Shown: positions 1 through 11,483 of the stretch, one piece after another
How positions within the stretch are numbered: the first letter of the stretch is position 1
Layout: each line of letters starts with the position of its first letter
Origin: Procambarus clarkii
Taxonomy: Eukaryota; Arthropoda; Malacostraca; Decapoda; Cambaridae
DNA length: 64,000 nucleotides
Assembly: GCF_040958095.1 (NCBI RefSeq)
Contig: NC_091219.1
Location: 29,635,589 to 29,699,588, forward strand
Reading direction: 5' to 3'
Program-made: the position numbers and the translations under genes
The notes under the pieces: model-generated
Database searches by the model: none
What the model was told of the DNA's origin: nothing
What the model saw: the letters and a program-made list of their open reading frames with translations, nothing else

Positions 1-1823
1 TCCTATGACAGCTTTTGCCTCATGTGTGGGATACCTGTTTCCCTCTTGATTCTCTTCCCTCACTTTTAATCCTTAGACAGCAGCTATGGAGAAATTGTCA
101 TACCCACCTAAGGACAAAAAACAATAATAATAATAATAATTTTTCATCATGTAATTATTTGTATTCAATTTGTTTGCATTTGTATTCAAAATGTAAGGAA
201 AACGAGAAAATAAGTTCATATTTATTGTTTCGCTGGGTGAAGGTGCTCTGCAAGGCTGCTCTGCTCGGGCACTTGTCAATGCCTAGTGCACAACTTCACT
301 GACGCTTCTTGTTTCCTCGGATGTTTCACTGTTTTTCTTTATTTACATCCTCAGAGCAGTATTATATCCATATTTGCATAATTCATGTAAAATCCAGAAA
401 ATAATTGTTTAAATTGTCATATGATGACCACATTTCCCTAATAACATTAATGAAGAAGTCTGCGTTCATGCCAGGAAATGATAGCAGGATTTTTTCGTGG
501 GTTAGGTGACATCTAACATTCCATGACATCCACATAGACATATTATCAAGATGATAATTGTTTAAATCTTCATAAGATAACCGGTGTAAGGTGTTATGCG
601 TTATAATCTGTCCTTCCTGCTCTACTGGAGCAGGTCCTTGCTCTACTCCACATGTCCTTCATGGGAATACTAAACCCTATGAATTTACTTAGAAAACTAT
701 ATCAAATGTTTGTGGTGGTCTACGTTAATGGATATTACTGTAGCCTTATCTAATCGGCATCCATTGTTGTTACTGTGCCTTTCTATAACCCTGCCCAGAA
801 ATGGGTGGAAGAAATCGTGTGTGGTTGACAGTATGCATCTCGACAGGTTGTGGGCACTCGCTATCATTCCTATGCGTGTTTCCACAACATTCCCACCCAG
901 CTAATAATAAAATCATTAAAATTTACAGTATTATTTTTAAGAAAATCCCTCTTGACTGCTTCATTATTACTAAATAATAACTAGACATGAGGTAGAAGGT
1001 GGTAGCTTATTGTTGCTATTAGACATGCTCCAAGTTGTCTTTATTTCCCAGCACCCAGCTATGTAAGTCTTGTTTTCCTACACTCGGGGTACAGTAATCC
1101 CTACCTCCTTCCCTCGGCACCCAGCTGTGGTACCCCTATTCTATCCATTGGCAAGAGGAGTGAGATCTAAGATATTAATATTTTAGTATTTAACTAGAGA
1201 TGTATCTGTGATGTCGGCCTATTTTTGTAGTATTGGCATCAGGAGAATTTTTGCAATATACTGTTTTAATGTCATATGAACTTAATTTTCTTTCTTGAAA
1301 GGTTTGTTTCAAATCATTCATGTCAGCACCAAGATTGTGTAGTTTGCATTTGCCTGGCCTTCTGGGGTCTCTCTTGATTTACTCTTCAGACATTTTTATG
1401 TTCTGTCACAGATAGCATCTCTTTGTTTGCTCTCTTCTGTTACTTACAAGTAACTGTTGCTGTTCCCTCTTATATTTAATATCTTATAAATAGAAGTGTT
1501 AGTTATTTAGAAAGAATTGAATAAATAGTAAAAACATTCCCATTACCATACCTATTACTCAAGCTCAGGAACCAATTTTACCCCTAATGTTAATGAGTGG
1601 TGGAGTATTTATATGTACACTTTGACACTACTGTATACTCTTTATTCTGATATTAGTGTGCATTGTAAATTAAATACTGTACATTCATTAAGTTGACTTC
1701 CACTTTTCAATATGCCTGAGTGATAATTATGGTATGACATTCTCTTTGCTTTTTCACAGTATTGCATATCCCTACTGTATAGCTTTAACAAAAATATTTA
1801 ATTTAAGCCATGTAATCATTTAA

Positions 1824-2000
<177 letters not shown>

Positions 2001-2096
2001 TAGAGGGGAACTCAACTATATTTTTTTTTTTTTTTTCACAAATTTTTTTCTGTACTGTGTTGAATTTTGTATATACATATTATTAACCTTTCAACT

Positions 2097-2690
2097 GCAA
2101 ACACAGCAAGGGATGTTTTCACTAATTATCCATAAGCTGCACAACACAGTCAGGGATGAGCAGGCCATATCTGACCCTACTGCACAAGTCAATGACGGGA
2201 TGAGTTAAAGTACAGTACCTCGTAAGACTTAAAACTTCTGCAGGTAAACTGGGCTCACAGCTGCTTCCTCAGGACTCTAGTTAACAAATGCCATTTTGGA
2301 AAAAAAAAATTGTGGCACCACCTAGGTATGAGGTCTCAATACTGAGAGAAACTGCTGCTGCCAGTCTCATAGCACTACCATGCAGCTCATGGCTGCAGCA
2401 TCACTCAATGGTGGAATAAATAACTGGTTATTTAATGAGTTTGTGATAGAAGATCTTGACTGTGATAAAGACTATGTACTGTACAAGGTACCGATATCAG
2501 TCAATGCCGTGCTGGTTACAAGGTTCACAACACAACACAAGGCAGATATCCACAGCACACGGCCACTGTTTGGTGTGTCTACATATCATGCAACAGGACA
2601 TCATATTCCTTTAGAAAATTGATTTGTGGGAAATTATTCATATTAAGAATTTAGTGACCAGGATTCTGATAATAGTACACCATAGTACAA
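2097..2690 (+). mobile_element. Piggybac-like repeat fragment (related to 58960 element)
   Basis: Preceded by TTAA at 2093-2096 and opening with CCTTTCAACTGCAAACAC, close to the terminus of the TTAA-flanked element at 58960. Further inside, the order of landmarks agrees: a GCCATTTT plus A-run block, then a GACCAGGATTCTGATAATA motif. No right end was found, so this is a left-end fragment. The paralogous stretch in copy 2 begins at 29849. Confidence 0.45.
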
Positions 2691-2869
2691 AGATTGACGT
2701 ACTATGCAATTAGAATTTTGTACTATTCACTTTATAAGAGTCCGAAAAAATTAAGTTAAAAAATGAACTTTACACTATCGCACTCCGTTGCCTCCCACAG
2801 TAATCACTCATTTTTCTCTTGAGTCATCTCGGGGTAACTCGAGTCACTCATTAAAATATTTGTTAAAAA

Positions 2870-3765
2870 TATAAATTTTATCAGATCAATCTGAGAGTGG
2901 TTTCAAAATGAGCGCCTTTAGATTGCGCACAATTTGATACCAAAATAAAAGACGTAACACGAAAATTGATGTCAGAACACTGGAAAGGTATAAATAATTT
3001 TGTGGTGATGAACGTCCAAAAGTTAAAATATTTGTTGAAATTCCATTTATTGTTCTATTATTATGGGACTTGTTTTAAAATATGCACCTTTATATTGCGA
3101 ACAATTTGATACCAAAATGAAAGACGTGGCGGGAAAATTGATCCAGTGTCAGTGTCGGAACACTGGAAAGATAATAAATACTTTTGTGGTCCAAATTTTA
3201 AAATATTTGTTAAAATTCCATTTATTGTTCTATTATTATGGGACTAGTTTAAAAATATGTGCCTTTATTTTCCGAACAATTTGATACAAAATGAAACGCG
3301 TAACACAAAAATTTGTTATCAAACTGAACGAGTATATATACATTAGTCTGCAGGTGTTACAATTGGTGCTCGTTCATGGGTAACTTGGCCAACTTTAGGC
3401 TTTGCTGTGGGGAGTTATGCCGGGCTTTTAGACCTTGTATGCATTTACCCTTGTAGGGAATTCTGTTGCGAACGCAATGATACCAAACCGAATGACGTAG
3501 CACGAGAAATAAGATGAAAAAACTGAAACGAGTATATACATTTTACTGATTTTGCTCGCTCATGGGTAACTTGGCCGACTTTATGCTTTGCTGTGGGGAG
3601 TCACGCCGGGCTTTTGGACCTTATATGCATTTACCCCTGTAGGGAATTCTATTGCGAACGCAATGATACCAAACCGAACGACGTAGCACAAGAATTAAGG
3701 TGGGAAAACTGAAACAGGTATACACATTTCAGTGTCGCCGCACGCTCGCCTGAACCGTCAGGAGC
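2870..3765. repeat. Satellite-like tandem array, five monomers
   Basis: Five diverged monomers each carry a core resembling GAACAATTTGATACCAAAAT followed by a GACGT motif. Cores lie near 2931, 3098, 3274, 3467 and 3652, giving spacings of 167 to 193 bp. The last two monomers share longer sequence, including GGCTTTGCTGTGGGGAGT. The array is repeated in copy 2 at about 30660-31530. A single monomer lies at about 27240-27415. Confidence 0.7.
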
Positions 3766-4217
3766 AGACGTCAGTCTAACTATGACGTTAACTAACATTA
3801 ACTGTGCGAGATATTGTTAAATATTCCTCAGCCTAGTATGGCACATATATGTACACTATACTATATTAGGCCTAGGAAGGTTAGGTTATGTTAGTTTAGT
3901 TTATCTTTGCAACATAAATAGAAAATCTTTTCTGGTTTGTCAAGTTCAATAGTACCTATTTCTAATTGTGTTGTACGTTGGTATATGTACTATGGTTTCG
4001 TTGTTACGATAAATATGTACAGTACTACCAAGACAGGAGGATGGGCTGGATAATAGCAGTGTTGCTGACTAGCATGTGGTGGTATGCTGTGCTTGAATTG
4101 TAAGATTACCACAACCACGTGAACTGCTAAATGGTTCTTAATGGTGCATAAAAATGTAGTCATAGACATGTCTAATATGTATACATTGTAATAACAGCAA
4201 AAACAGTATGATTCATT

Positions 4218-4965
4218 TTTAAAGAATTTAATAAAGGGTTACAGAGGCACATAATCAGTTCAGGAACTGAACCCCCCTAGTTCGCTTAGCTAAGCAAATA
4301 ACACTCTTTTGATGCTAGTTACACAATTATTAATGTTATATACTCGTACACATACTCATACAAACATGCACACACACACACACATGTATGTATACATACA
4401 TATACAACACCTACACATATACACACATCAATAATCTTTTGTATCACAAGTGATTCACCAAGAGGCTCACAACAATCACTATACAAGGCACTTTACATCT
4501 ATGGTGAGTCACACAGTTTACTAGTCTTGCTCCACACCCACCCAACTGGGCAGCAGCTTTACAGTCATGTGCATGCATTACCTACAGTAAGCAAATTTGG
4601 ATACTTTGCTAAGATTCCGGGCAGCACATCATTATGAATGAAGTACTTACACATTTCTTGGACTCCATTGGTGTTATCTCTGAATTCCCTGTGATTTTTT
4701 TCGCATTCCATTATATAATGACGCAAGTATGCAAGTAGTTCTGCTGACAGAGTTTACATTTAGTCAAATCCACAGCAGATGTTACTAACTCCCAGAGGTA
4801 CTTGTAGCCGAGCCTAAGCCTAGAAGTGGTAACATCTAGAAGTCTAACCTTATTGGATGACCTATAGACGTGTGGTATTTCCTGCATAATAGAATGATAG
4901 ATGGAGTTGCACATATTAGTAAGAATATTATATCTGTGCATATTGATATTCTGCACATTTTATTA
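4218..4965 (-). mobile_element. LINE 3' fragment, frameshifted
   Basis: Minus-strand reading frames encode a reverse-transcriptase C-terminal segment with a Cys-x2-Cys motif (KCKLCQQNYLHT) and a LRLGYKYLWE motif, typical of I/jockey-type non-LTR elements. Relative to copy 2 (32363-32752, open for 129 residues) this copy has small indels that break the frame. The 3' end, at the low-coordinate side, runs into CA-rich sequence near 4370-4385. Confidence 0.65.
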
Positions 4966-5389
4966 TACTGTACTGTAAATTTCTCAAATGACACTATTGA
5001 ATAATATTACTGCAAAAATCCAGTAGACAAACAGACTGCATCTTACTGTCAGAAATGTCCTGCTAACAGTAGAGATCCTTATCAAATGTCCTGATTTTTA
5101 AAATACAGTAAATGGAAATCTTGCTCTCTCTCAATGTTCCAATGAGTCGTGTCCAGTCCTTGGTGAATTTGATGTGATACTGCTTATTGTATGTCTTTTT
5201 GCTCTCAAATTAATGTCCTGCATAATATATAGTAGTTTTTGTTAATGTTCTGTGACACAGATAGTGCTAAATAGTTTTGCAGGCTTTGCCACTTATAATT
5301 ATTTTCATTCGGAACTTATGTTGACACCCTCGTTCCTGAAGGAATTTATAGTCTATTTTATATTAAAAAAATTTCAATATATGATTTAA

Positions 5390-5506
<117 letters not shown>

Positions 5507-7139
5507 TAATCCTAGGTTCCAAACAACATAATGAAGCATTTCCAGTTTCAAATTATCCTTTAACAGACACTTAACATATTTACATCTACTCGTGAAGTGT
5601 GTTTGGCTGTAAATGATGTACAGTACCCCGGTAAATGGTACTATGATGGCTGTAAATCGTTAGTACAAGTATGGTTGAATTACAAAACTGTGAAATTATG
5701 CAACTTTCTGGATGTCATAATTTCAGTAATGATGTGCGTGTATATATATATATATAAATAATTTTTTCATGTAAGGTATTTAATTGTAATACAAGCCAAA
5801 TTTATGTGAAAAACATGTTAGGGTATAGTTAACGTTGTTCATAGCTTGTGTAAACTAATTGTGAAATTACTTTTTTTATATAATAATTACTGTATAAAGA
5901 GGTTCATTTTTTATAGCTGAAACTTTGCAAATTACATGATATTTTTTATTCAGTGCAGTACCTACTTAAGAACATGACAGTAACATGATTCCTTAGTTTG
6001 AATTTTAATTAAAATTAGGAAGAATGTATGATTTAAATTCTTTTTGCCATTGAGAAATCTTTGTATGAAATTGAACCATTTAATAAAAATTGTAATATAT
6101 TCAAAACAAGTTTAATTTACACATACCATACTACTACTTCAACCCCTTCACTGCACCAGCTAAATATGATGGAAAATTTGTTGTGAGATGACCATATTAC
6201 AGAATGGCTATCACTTAGAGAAAATCAATAAGATGAGAGACTGGTCCCTGGTTATGAATGAGACCTTCCATTCGAGGTAAGGTTTAGGGAGCTCTGCCCA
6301 CATTCTCAGAAGAGGCAGAAGACATGTTCAAGGTTTTCAAGTAGAAAAGAATATATCAATGGAAGATATGGTTGAAGTCATGAAACTTTCAGAACTTGTA
6401 GCAATGCCTATAAGCTGGAAATTTTCAGAATAATGAAGTATGTTTGACACTTGTGTTCGTAAGGTTAAATATCACAGTAAGCCTTACAAAAATTACTGTT
6501 TCCATACATAATGGGTAAATAAAAATTTTTGCACAACTAGTAATACTGGTGCTCTCGTTAAGCTGGAGATTGACTTAGTATGTAATGACTGTTGCAGGGT
6601 GTAACAATTCTGACTAATAAAGTATACAATAGACTAAATAAACTTAAAACATTGAAATCAAAGCATAAATTGAATTGAAAAAGAAAAGTGATAATACTTA
6701 CATGATGGATGGAACAGCAGAAATTGAAACATGTTTCTTGAACATTTAAATGGCTGAATATTAGGTTCTGTCCTCATATTAAGTACGTGTACTGTATATT
6801 GGCGGTATGGAATTACCAAAGGATAATCCTCATTGCTTCATTTTGCATTTTTTAAGCTCCCCAAGCACTTATTTCAAGCATTATAGCAAACAGATGCAGC
6901 ACAGTCAAAGATCTAATACGTGTAAGAAACATAATTTTAGCAAATCTGACATTTGCAACATAGCCTGGGTGATACCCTGCCACAGCCTTGAGAACTCTGA
7001 GCCACTCTTTATAAAGACGATAGTCTGGTTTCAACATAGCCATACAGTAAGATTTCAAGACCAATTACATCAGTGTGTTGACATAGTCAAGCTGGGATCA
7101 TTACATTTTACGTTTTTCGTTTTACGAGGAGTAACGCCT

Positions 7140-8180
7140 GGTGATGACCCCAAAGACTTAATAAATAAATGTTTATTCAGTTACAAGTACATACATACAA
7201 GATGAGTTACAAACAAAATGTTGGATTTCTAGATAAAGCTAGTACATACTATGCCTAAAGCCACTAATACGCACAGCGTTTCGGGCAATATGTGGGAAAA
7301 CCACTTAGACTAAAACTTAAAACTAATTGAGATCAAAGCATAAATTTAATTGAAAAGGGGGAAAAAAAGAATTATAATAATTACATGATGGATGGAACAA
7401 AAGAAGAAATTTTAACTAAATGAAACGAAGACTACAATTTTCTTCAAGTTTATACATGGTGGATATCAGCAGCTAAACACGTTGGGCAATAATCAATATT
7501 GTTTGAAAATAGCAAGACATGGGTTGACATTTAAGGGGTAAGGTAGGTTGATTGGAGTTTATTAGGAAGTATTTAGTTTTACTCTTAAACCGGTTGAGAG
7601 AGGTACAGTCTTTGACATGATTGGAAAGATCATTCCACACTCTGGGTCCCTTGATTTGTAGAGCATTTCTAGTTTGGTTAAGTCGTGCTCATGGAATATC
7701 AAATAGGTATTGTATTTGTTTCTAGTGTGGTGACCATGGGTTCCGTTACAACCTTCTAGGAAGCGTTTAAGGTCAGGATTGGCATTACAGTTCAGAGTTT
7801 TATATATAGAGAGTACACTTAAGAGGATGTGCAGTGACTTAATATCTAACATATTAAAAGATTTAAGAAAGGGGGGCCAAGTGCTGTCTGAGGCCAGAGC
7901 TTGTTATTGTTCTAATAGCAAATTTGTGTTGAGTAATTAGAGGACGTAGATGATTTTGGGTAGTAGAACCCCAAGCCCAGGTACCATAATTGAGATAAGG
8001 ATAGATGAGAGTAATAGAGCATTACCAGGGAAGGGCGAGGTACGTAATATCTGATTTGAGAAAGAATGCCAACTGTTTTAGAATTGGATTGCTATATTTT
8101 GAATGTGGCCCTGGAAATTCAGCTTGTTATCAATTAGAACACCAAGAGCTTTTAGTGCCCTCTAATCCTTTTGCTCTATC
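7140..8180 (-). mobile_element. LINE family A 3' part, minus strand
   Basis: Starts with a TAAATAAATGTTTATTCAG 3' tail. It then has the family signature GCCACTAATACGCACAGCG in reverse orientation and a frame (7562-7852) whose NPDLKRFLEGCNGTHGHHTR stretch matches plus-strand copies at 19871-20104 and 41950-42100. Stops interrupt the rest. The copy-2 counterpart is about 34936-35977. Confidence 0.7.
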
Positions 8181-8189
8181 ACTCACAGG

Positions 8190-8300
8190 ATGAGTATGGG
8201 GTGTACAATAAACTATCACTCACAGGATAAACCACCGCTCACAGGATGAGAATGAGGTGCACAATAAACCACCGCTCACAGGATGAGTATGTGGTGCATA
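8190..8300. repeat. Diverged start of the 38-bp minisatellite
   Basis: About four degenerate units resembling CACTCACAGGATGAGTATGG lie upstream of the LINE tail at 8300. They show that the LINE inserted into a pre-existing minisatellite. Confidence 0.65.
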
Positions 8301-8820
8301 AAGGGACCCAGTCCATGGAACTCACTCCCTAATGAATTGAAAGCTGTCCAACTTTTGGGTCATTCAAAAACAATACTAAAAAGTACCTAATTTCATCTTC
8401 ATAGTTTTTTACCTTTTGCTTTTAAATTGCACTGTATCTATTGCTACCCAATCACCCAATCTTTATGTATCCAATCTGAACATCTTTACCATTGTGATCA
8501 TTGTTGTCTTCTTATATGTGCTATCAATCTGCTGTATGGTGTCTATTAATCTAGTTTAAATTACCAATCAAGCTGTCAATGTAATCAATCAGAGCTTTAA
8601 TATACCAATGTGCTTTAATATACTTACTAATCTCTCTCATCTCATTTTTTTCTTGCAATGTATCTGTTATCATTTTATTAATTCTGCTGGAATTCCCCTA
8701 CTTAATTTACCTATCTGTTAGATTAAGGACCTGCCCGAAACGCTGCGCGTACTAGTGGCTTTACAAGATTGTAAATACTATGGTATGTATTCTCACAAAC
8801 CCAATGTACCTTCTTGTATA

Positions 8821-8867
<47 letters not shown>

Positions 8868-8870
8868 ATA
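8300..8870 (+). mobile_element. 5'-truncated LINE family A tail
   Basis: Encodes a short GPSPWNSLPNELKAVQLL stretch like that at 20030-20080. It continues through the conserved 3' signature AAGGACCTGCCCGAAACGCT and ends in an (ATAA)n tail at 8818-8870. Copy-2 counterpart 36098-36667. Confidence 0.75.
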
Positions 8871-8901
8871 GTAAACTTCCACTCATAGGATGAGTATCGG
8901 G

Positions 8902-8970
8902 ATTACCTTGAGGTTACCTTGAGATGGTTTCGGGGCTTAGCATAACCGTGGCCCGGTCCTCGACCAGGCC
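8902..8970 (-). mobile_element. LINE family C 3' end
   Basis: Reads on the minus strand as the terminal segment CCTGGTCGAGGACCGGGCC, then CTCAAGGTAACCTCAAGGTA. It is the same tail as at 13230-13435 (+) and 53795-54100 (-). Copy-2 counterpart about 36699-36767. Confidence 0.6.
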
Positions 8971-9052
8971 TTCTAAATAAAGTCAATAAACTCAATAAAT
9001 AACTCAATGTGCTCAATAAACTACTACTCGCATGTTGTGTATAGGTGGCATA

Positions 9053-9640
9053 CTCATCACAGGATGAGTATGGGGTGCACAATAAACTATCGCTCACAGG
9101 ATGAGTATGGGGTGCACAATAAACTATCGCTCACAGGATGAGTATGGGGTGCACAATAAACTATCGCTCACAAGATGAGTATTGGAGTGCACAATAAACT
9201 ATCGCTCACAGGATGAGCATTGGAGTGCACAATAAACTATCGCTCACAAGATGAGTATTGGAGTGCACAATAAACCATCGCTCACAAGATGAGTATTGGA
9301 GTGCACAATAAACCATCGCTCACAAGATGAGTATTGGAGTGCACAATAAACTATCGCTCACAAGATGAGTATTGGAGTGCACAATAAACTATCGCTCACA
9401 GGATGAGTATTGGAGTGCACAATAAACTATCGCTCACAAGATGAGTATTGGAGTGCACAATAAACTATCGCTCACAGGATGAGTATTGGAGTGCACAATA
9501 AACTATCGCTCACAGGATGAGTATTGGAGTGCACAATAAACTATCGCTCACAGGATGAGTATTGGAGTGCACAATAAACTATCGCTCACAAGATGAGTAT
9601 TGGAGTGCACAATAAACTACCACTCACAAGATGACTTTGG
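9053..9640. repeat. 38-bp minisatellite, 15 units
   Basis: Tandem 37-38 bp units built around GATGAGTATTGGAGTGCAC and AATAAACTATCGCTCACA, with a GGGGTG variant in the first three units. I count 15 occurrences of the GCACAATAAAC segment. The array in copy 2 (36854-37436) has the same unit count and the same order of variants. Confidence 0.9.
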
Positions 9641-9930
9641 TTGTAACGAGAGGTGGGGGAAATAGCTCTCTTCAGCCCATTATTCCATCCCCCCCCCCCC
9701 CCAGTCAACTAACGAGGCCGGGGGAAACAACTCTCTTTAGTCCGTTATCCCGCTCCTAGTTAACTAACTATTCTAGAGCGCCCCCCAGAGTTCCTACGGC
9801 AGCCTCTCTCGTTCAACACCTTGTAACCTAGGTAATGGATTACCTAGATGCTATGACTACAAGAATGTAACAACTCTTGTATATATCTAAAAACAAAACA
9901 AAACAAAAAAAAAACAAAAAAAGGCGCCGT
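9640..9930 (+). mobile_element. Probable SINE with shared 3' tail
   Basis: The segment ends in CAAGAATGTAACAACTCTTG then TATATATCT and an A-rich tail, the same 3' end as the tRNA-derived SINE at 40028-40315. Its upstream part, which has a long C run near 9690, is not recognised. Copy-2 counterpart about 37428-37722. Confidence 0.45.
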
Positions 9931-9984
9931 AACTTGATCAGCTACCAGCAACTCCAGAGAACTCTAGAACACATTTTCATTGCC

Positions 9985-10449
9985 ACAAACGTATAAGAGA
10001 ACCGAAAGGGAAGAAATGGATAATGAAGTAATTAGTTCGGTTATATAGACTATGTCTAGGTTACAGATGCAACTGGGAGATTGGTGAACCCCTACAGAGA
10101 GAGTGCATCTTCTGCCAAACTGTCACAGAAAAGCCACTACTTTACTATCTCCTGGAATGCGAAGCAACCAACGACCTTAGAAGAGCTTTAAGAGTCCCCG
10201 AATCTTGCAGTGGCCACCCTGAAGCCATCAACACAGCCACTCTTCTGGTCAAAAAAGGTGTCCAGCAGCTGGACATCCTTATAAATACGGTCAAGCCGTA
10301 TCCTTCCCCGCGATATCAGCTTGACGATTAAATGCGACCTCAGAACATTGAAAAGATTTACTGAACAAAAAATTATACTACTTACAGGCTATTTATGCCC
10401 GTGCCATCTCTTGGGTGGCTTAATCTTTATCAATCAATCAATCAATCAG
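9985..10449 (+). mobile_element. LINE 3' end with Cys/His motif
   Basis: Plus-strand reading gives a reverse-transcriptase C-terminus with ECIFCQTVTEKPLLYYLLEC, the Cys-x2-Cys...Cys arrangement at the end of many jockey-like pol proteins. It ends in a short (CAAT)n tail. Copy-2 counterpart about 37782-38246. Confidence 0.6.
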
Positions 10450-10815
10450 GTCACGACCTCTGTTCACCTGCAGCCGCCGCCCGTTTCTGGTCACCAGTAC
10501 CAACGAGGACTTAGTCTGATTAACTCAGTGTTTCCAACTCCATGGATCTTACGCCAGCGCCCACGGTCCCGGACCTCAGCTTGTCCGACGTACTTGACGT
10601 TTGCCCCTCGACTTCCCAGCGCGAACCGGTTGGGTCATCCTGCCTCCCTCCTGAGGCTCTACGGTACAGTTTTGCTTCCCCATCGCTGGTGGGGTGTCTG
10701 TGTTCTCCACACCCACCTAGTTAGGGCAGTCCCTGGTGTTCCCGGCGTGTGCTCAGCACCGTGTCCCCTGGGGTGCGTGTCCGTGCGTGCACGTGCTGCC
10801 GCGTGGCGCGGCCTA
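10450..10815 (+). other. GC-rich unit of unknown origin
   Basis: GC-rich compared with the AT-rich surroundings. One frame stays open for 60 codons from an ATG at 10542 (copy 2: 38339), proline/serine rich and starting MDLTPAPTVPDLSLSDVL. It could be the 5' part of a retroelement gag-like or ORF1-like gene. I recognise no domain. Confidence 0.35.
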
Positions 10816-10924
10816 TTGACATAGCTCGAGTGCATTGGGGAATTGTGTAAATCCTGGTTTGTGTCTCGGAGAGCCTGCAGGATCCAAGTAAATTCAATAG
10901 AATTTCTGGTTGCAATTCTTATAC

Positions 10925-10983
10925 CATGTCGTAGCTCAGTCGATTAATTAAGGCAGCGTCTGGGATGCTCTCGGACGTAGGTA
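10925..10983 (+). mobile_element. tRNA-like SINE, cut by the gap
   Basis: Carries TAGCTCAGTCG, which fits an internal A box, and breaks off at the N gap just before the B box. The intact counterpart is at 38722-38815. Confidence 0.6.
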
Positions 10984-11483
10984 NNNNNNNNNNNNNNNNN
11001 NNNNNNNNNNNNNNNNNNNNNNNNNNNNNNNNNNNNNNNNNNNNNNNNNNNNNNNNNNNNNNNNNNNNNNNNNNNNNNNNNNNNNNNNNNNNNNNNNNNN
11101 NNNNNNNNNNNNNNNNNNNNNNNNNNNNNNNNNNNNNNNNNNNNNNNNNNNNNNNNNNNNNNNNNNNNNNNNNNNNNNNNNNNNNNNNNNNNNNNNNNNN
11201 NNNNNNNNNNNNNNNNNNNNNNNNNNNNNNNNNNNNNNNNNNNNNNNNNNNNNNNNNNNNNNNNNNNNNNNNNNNNNNNNNNNNNNNNNNNNNNNNNNNN
11301 NNNNNNNNNNNNNNNNNNNNNNNNNNNNNNNNNNNNNNNNNNNNNNNNNNNNNNNNNNNNNNNNNNNNNNNNNNNNNNNNNNNNNNNNNNNNNNNNNNNN
11401 NNNNNNNNNNNNNNNNNNNNNNNNNNNNNNNNNNNNNNNNNNNNNNNNNNNNNNNNNNNNNNNNNNNNNNNNNNNNNNNNNNN
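10984..11483. other. Assembly gap of 500 N
   Basis: Exactly 500 undetermined bases. A round length is a placeholder convention for a scaffold join, so the real distance is unknown. The gap interrupts a tRNA-like SINE that in the other copy (38722 onward) is part of a tandem repeat. Confidence 0.99.

Noticed and set aside
2380-2622. 80-codon frame in the WDR5 intron, also at 30142-30384
   Set aside because: Lies in a repeat related to the TTAA element and has no recognisable domain; conservation is again only the duplication.
6807-7205. 132-codon frame present in both large copies, with a minus-strand frame opposite
   Set aside because: No domain or homologue recognised. Presence in both copies only reflects the duplication.
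9053-9640. CRISPR-like array
   Set aside because: The units abut with no unique spacers, and the sequence is animal nuclear DNA; it is a minisatellite.
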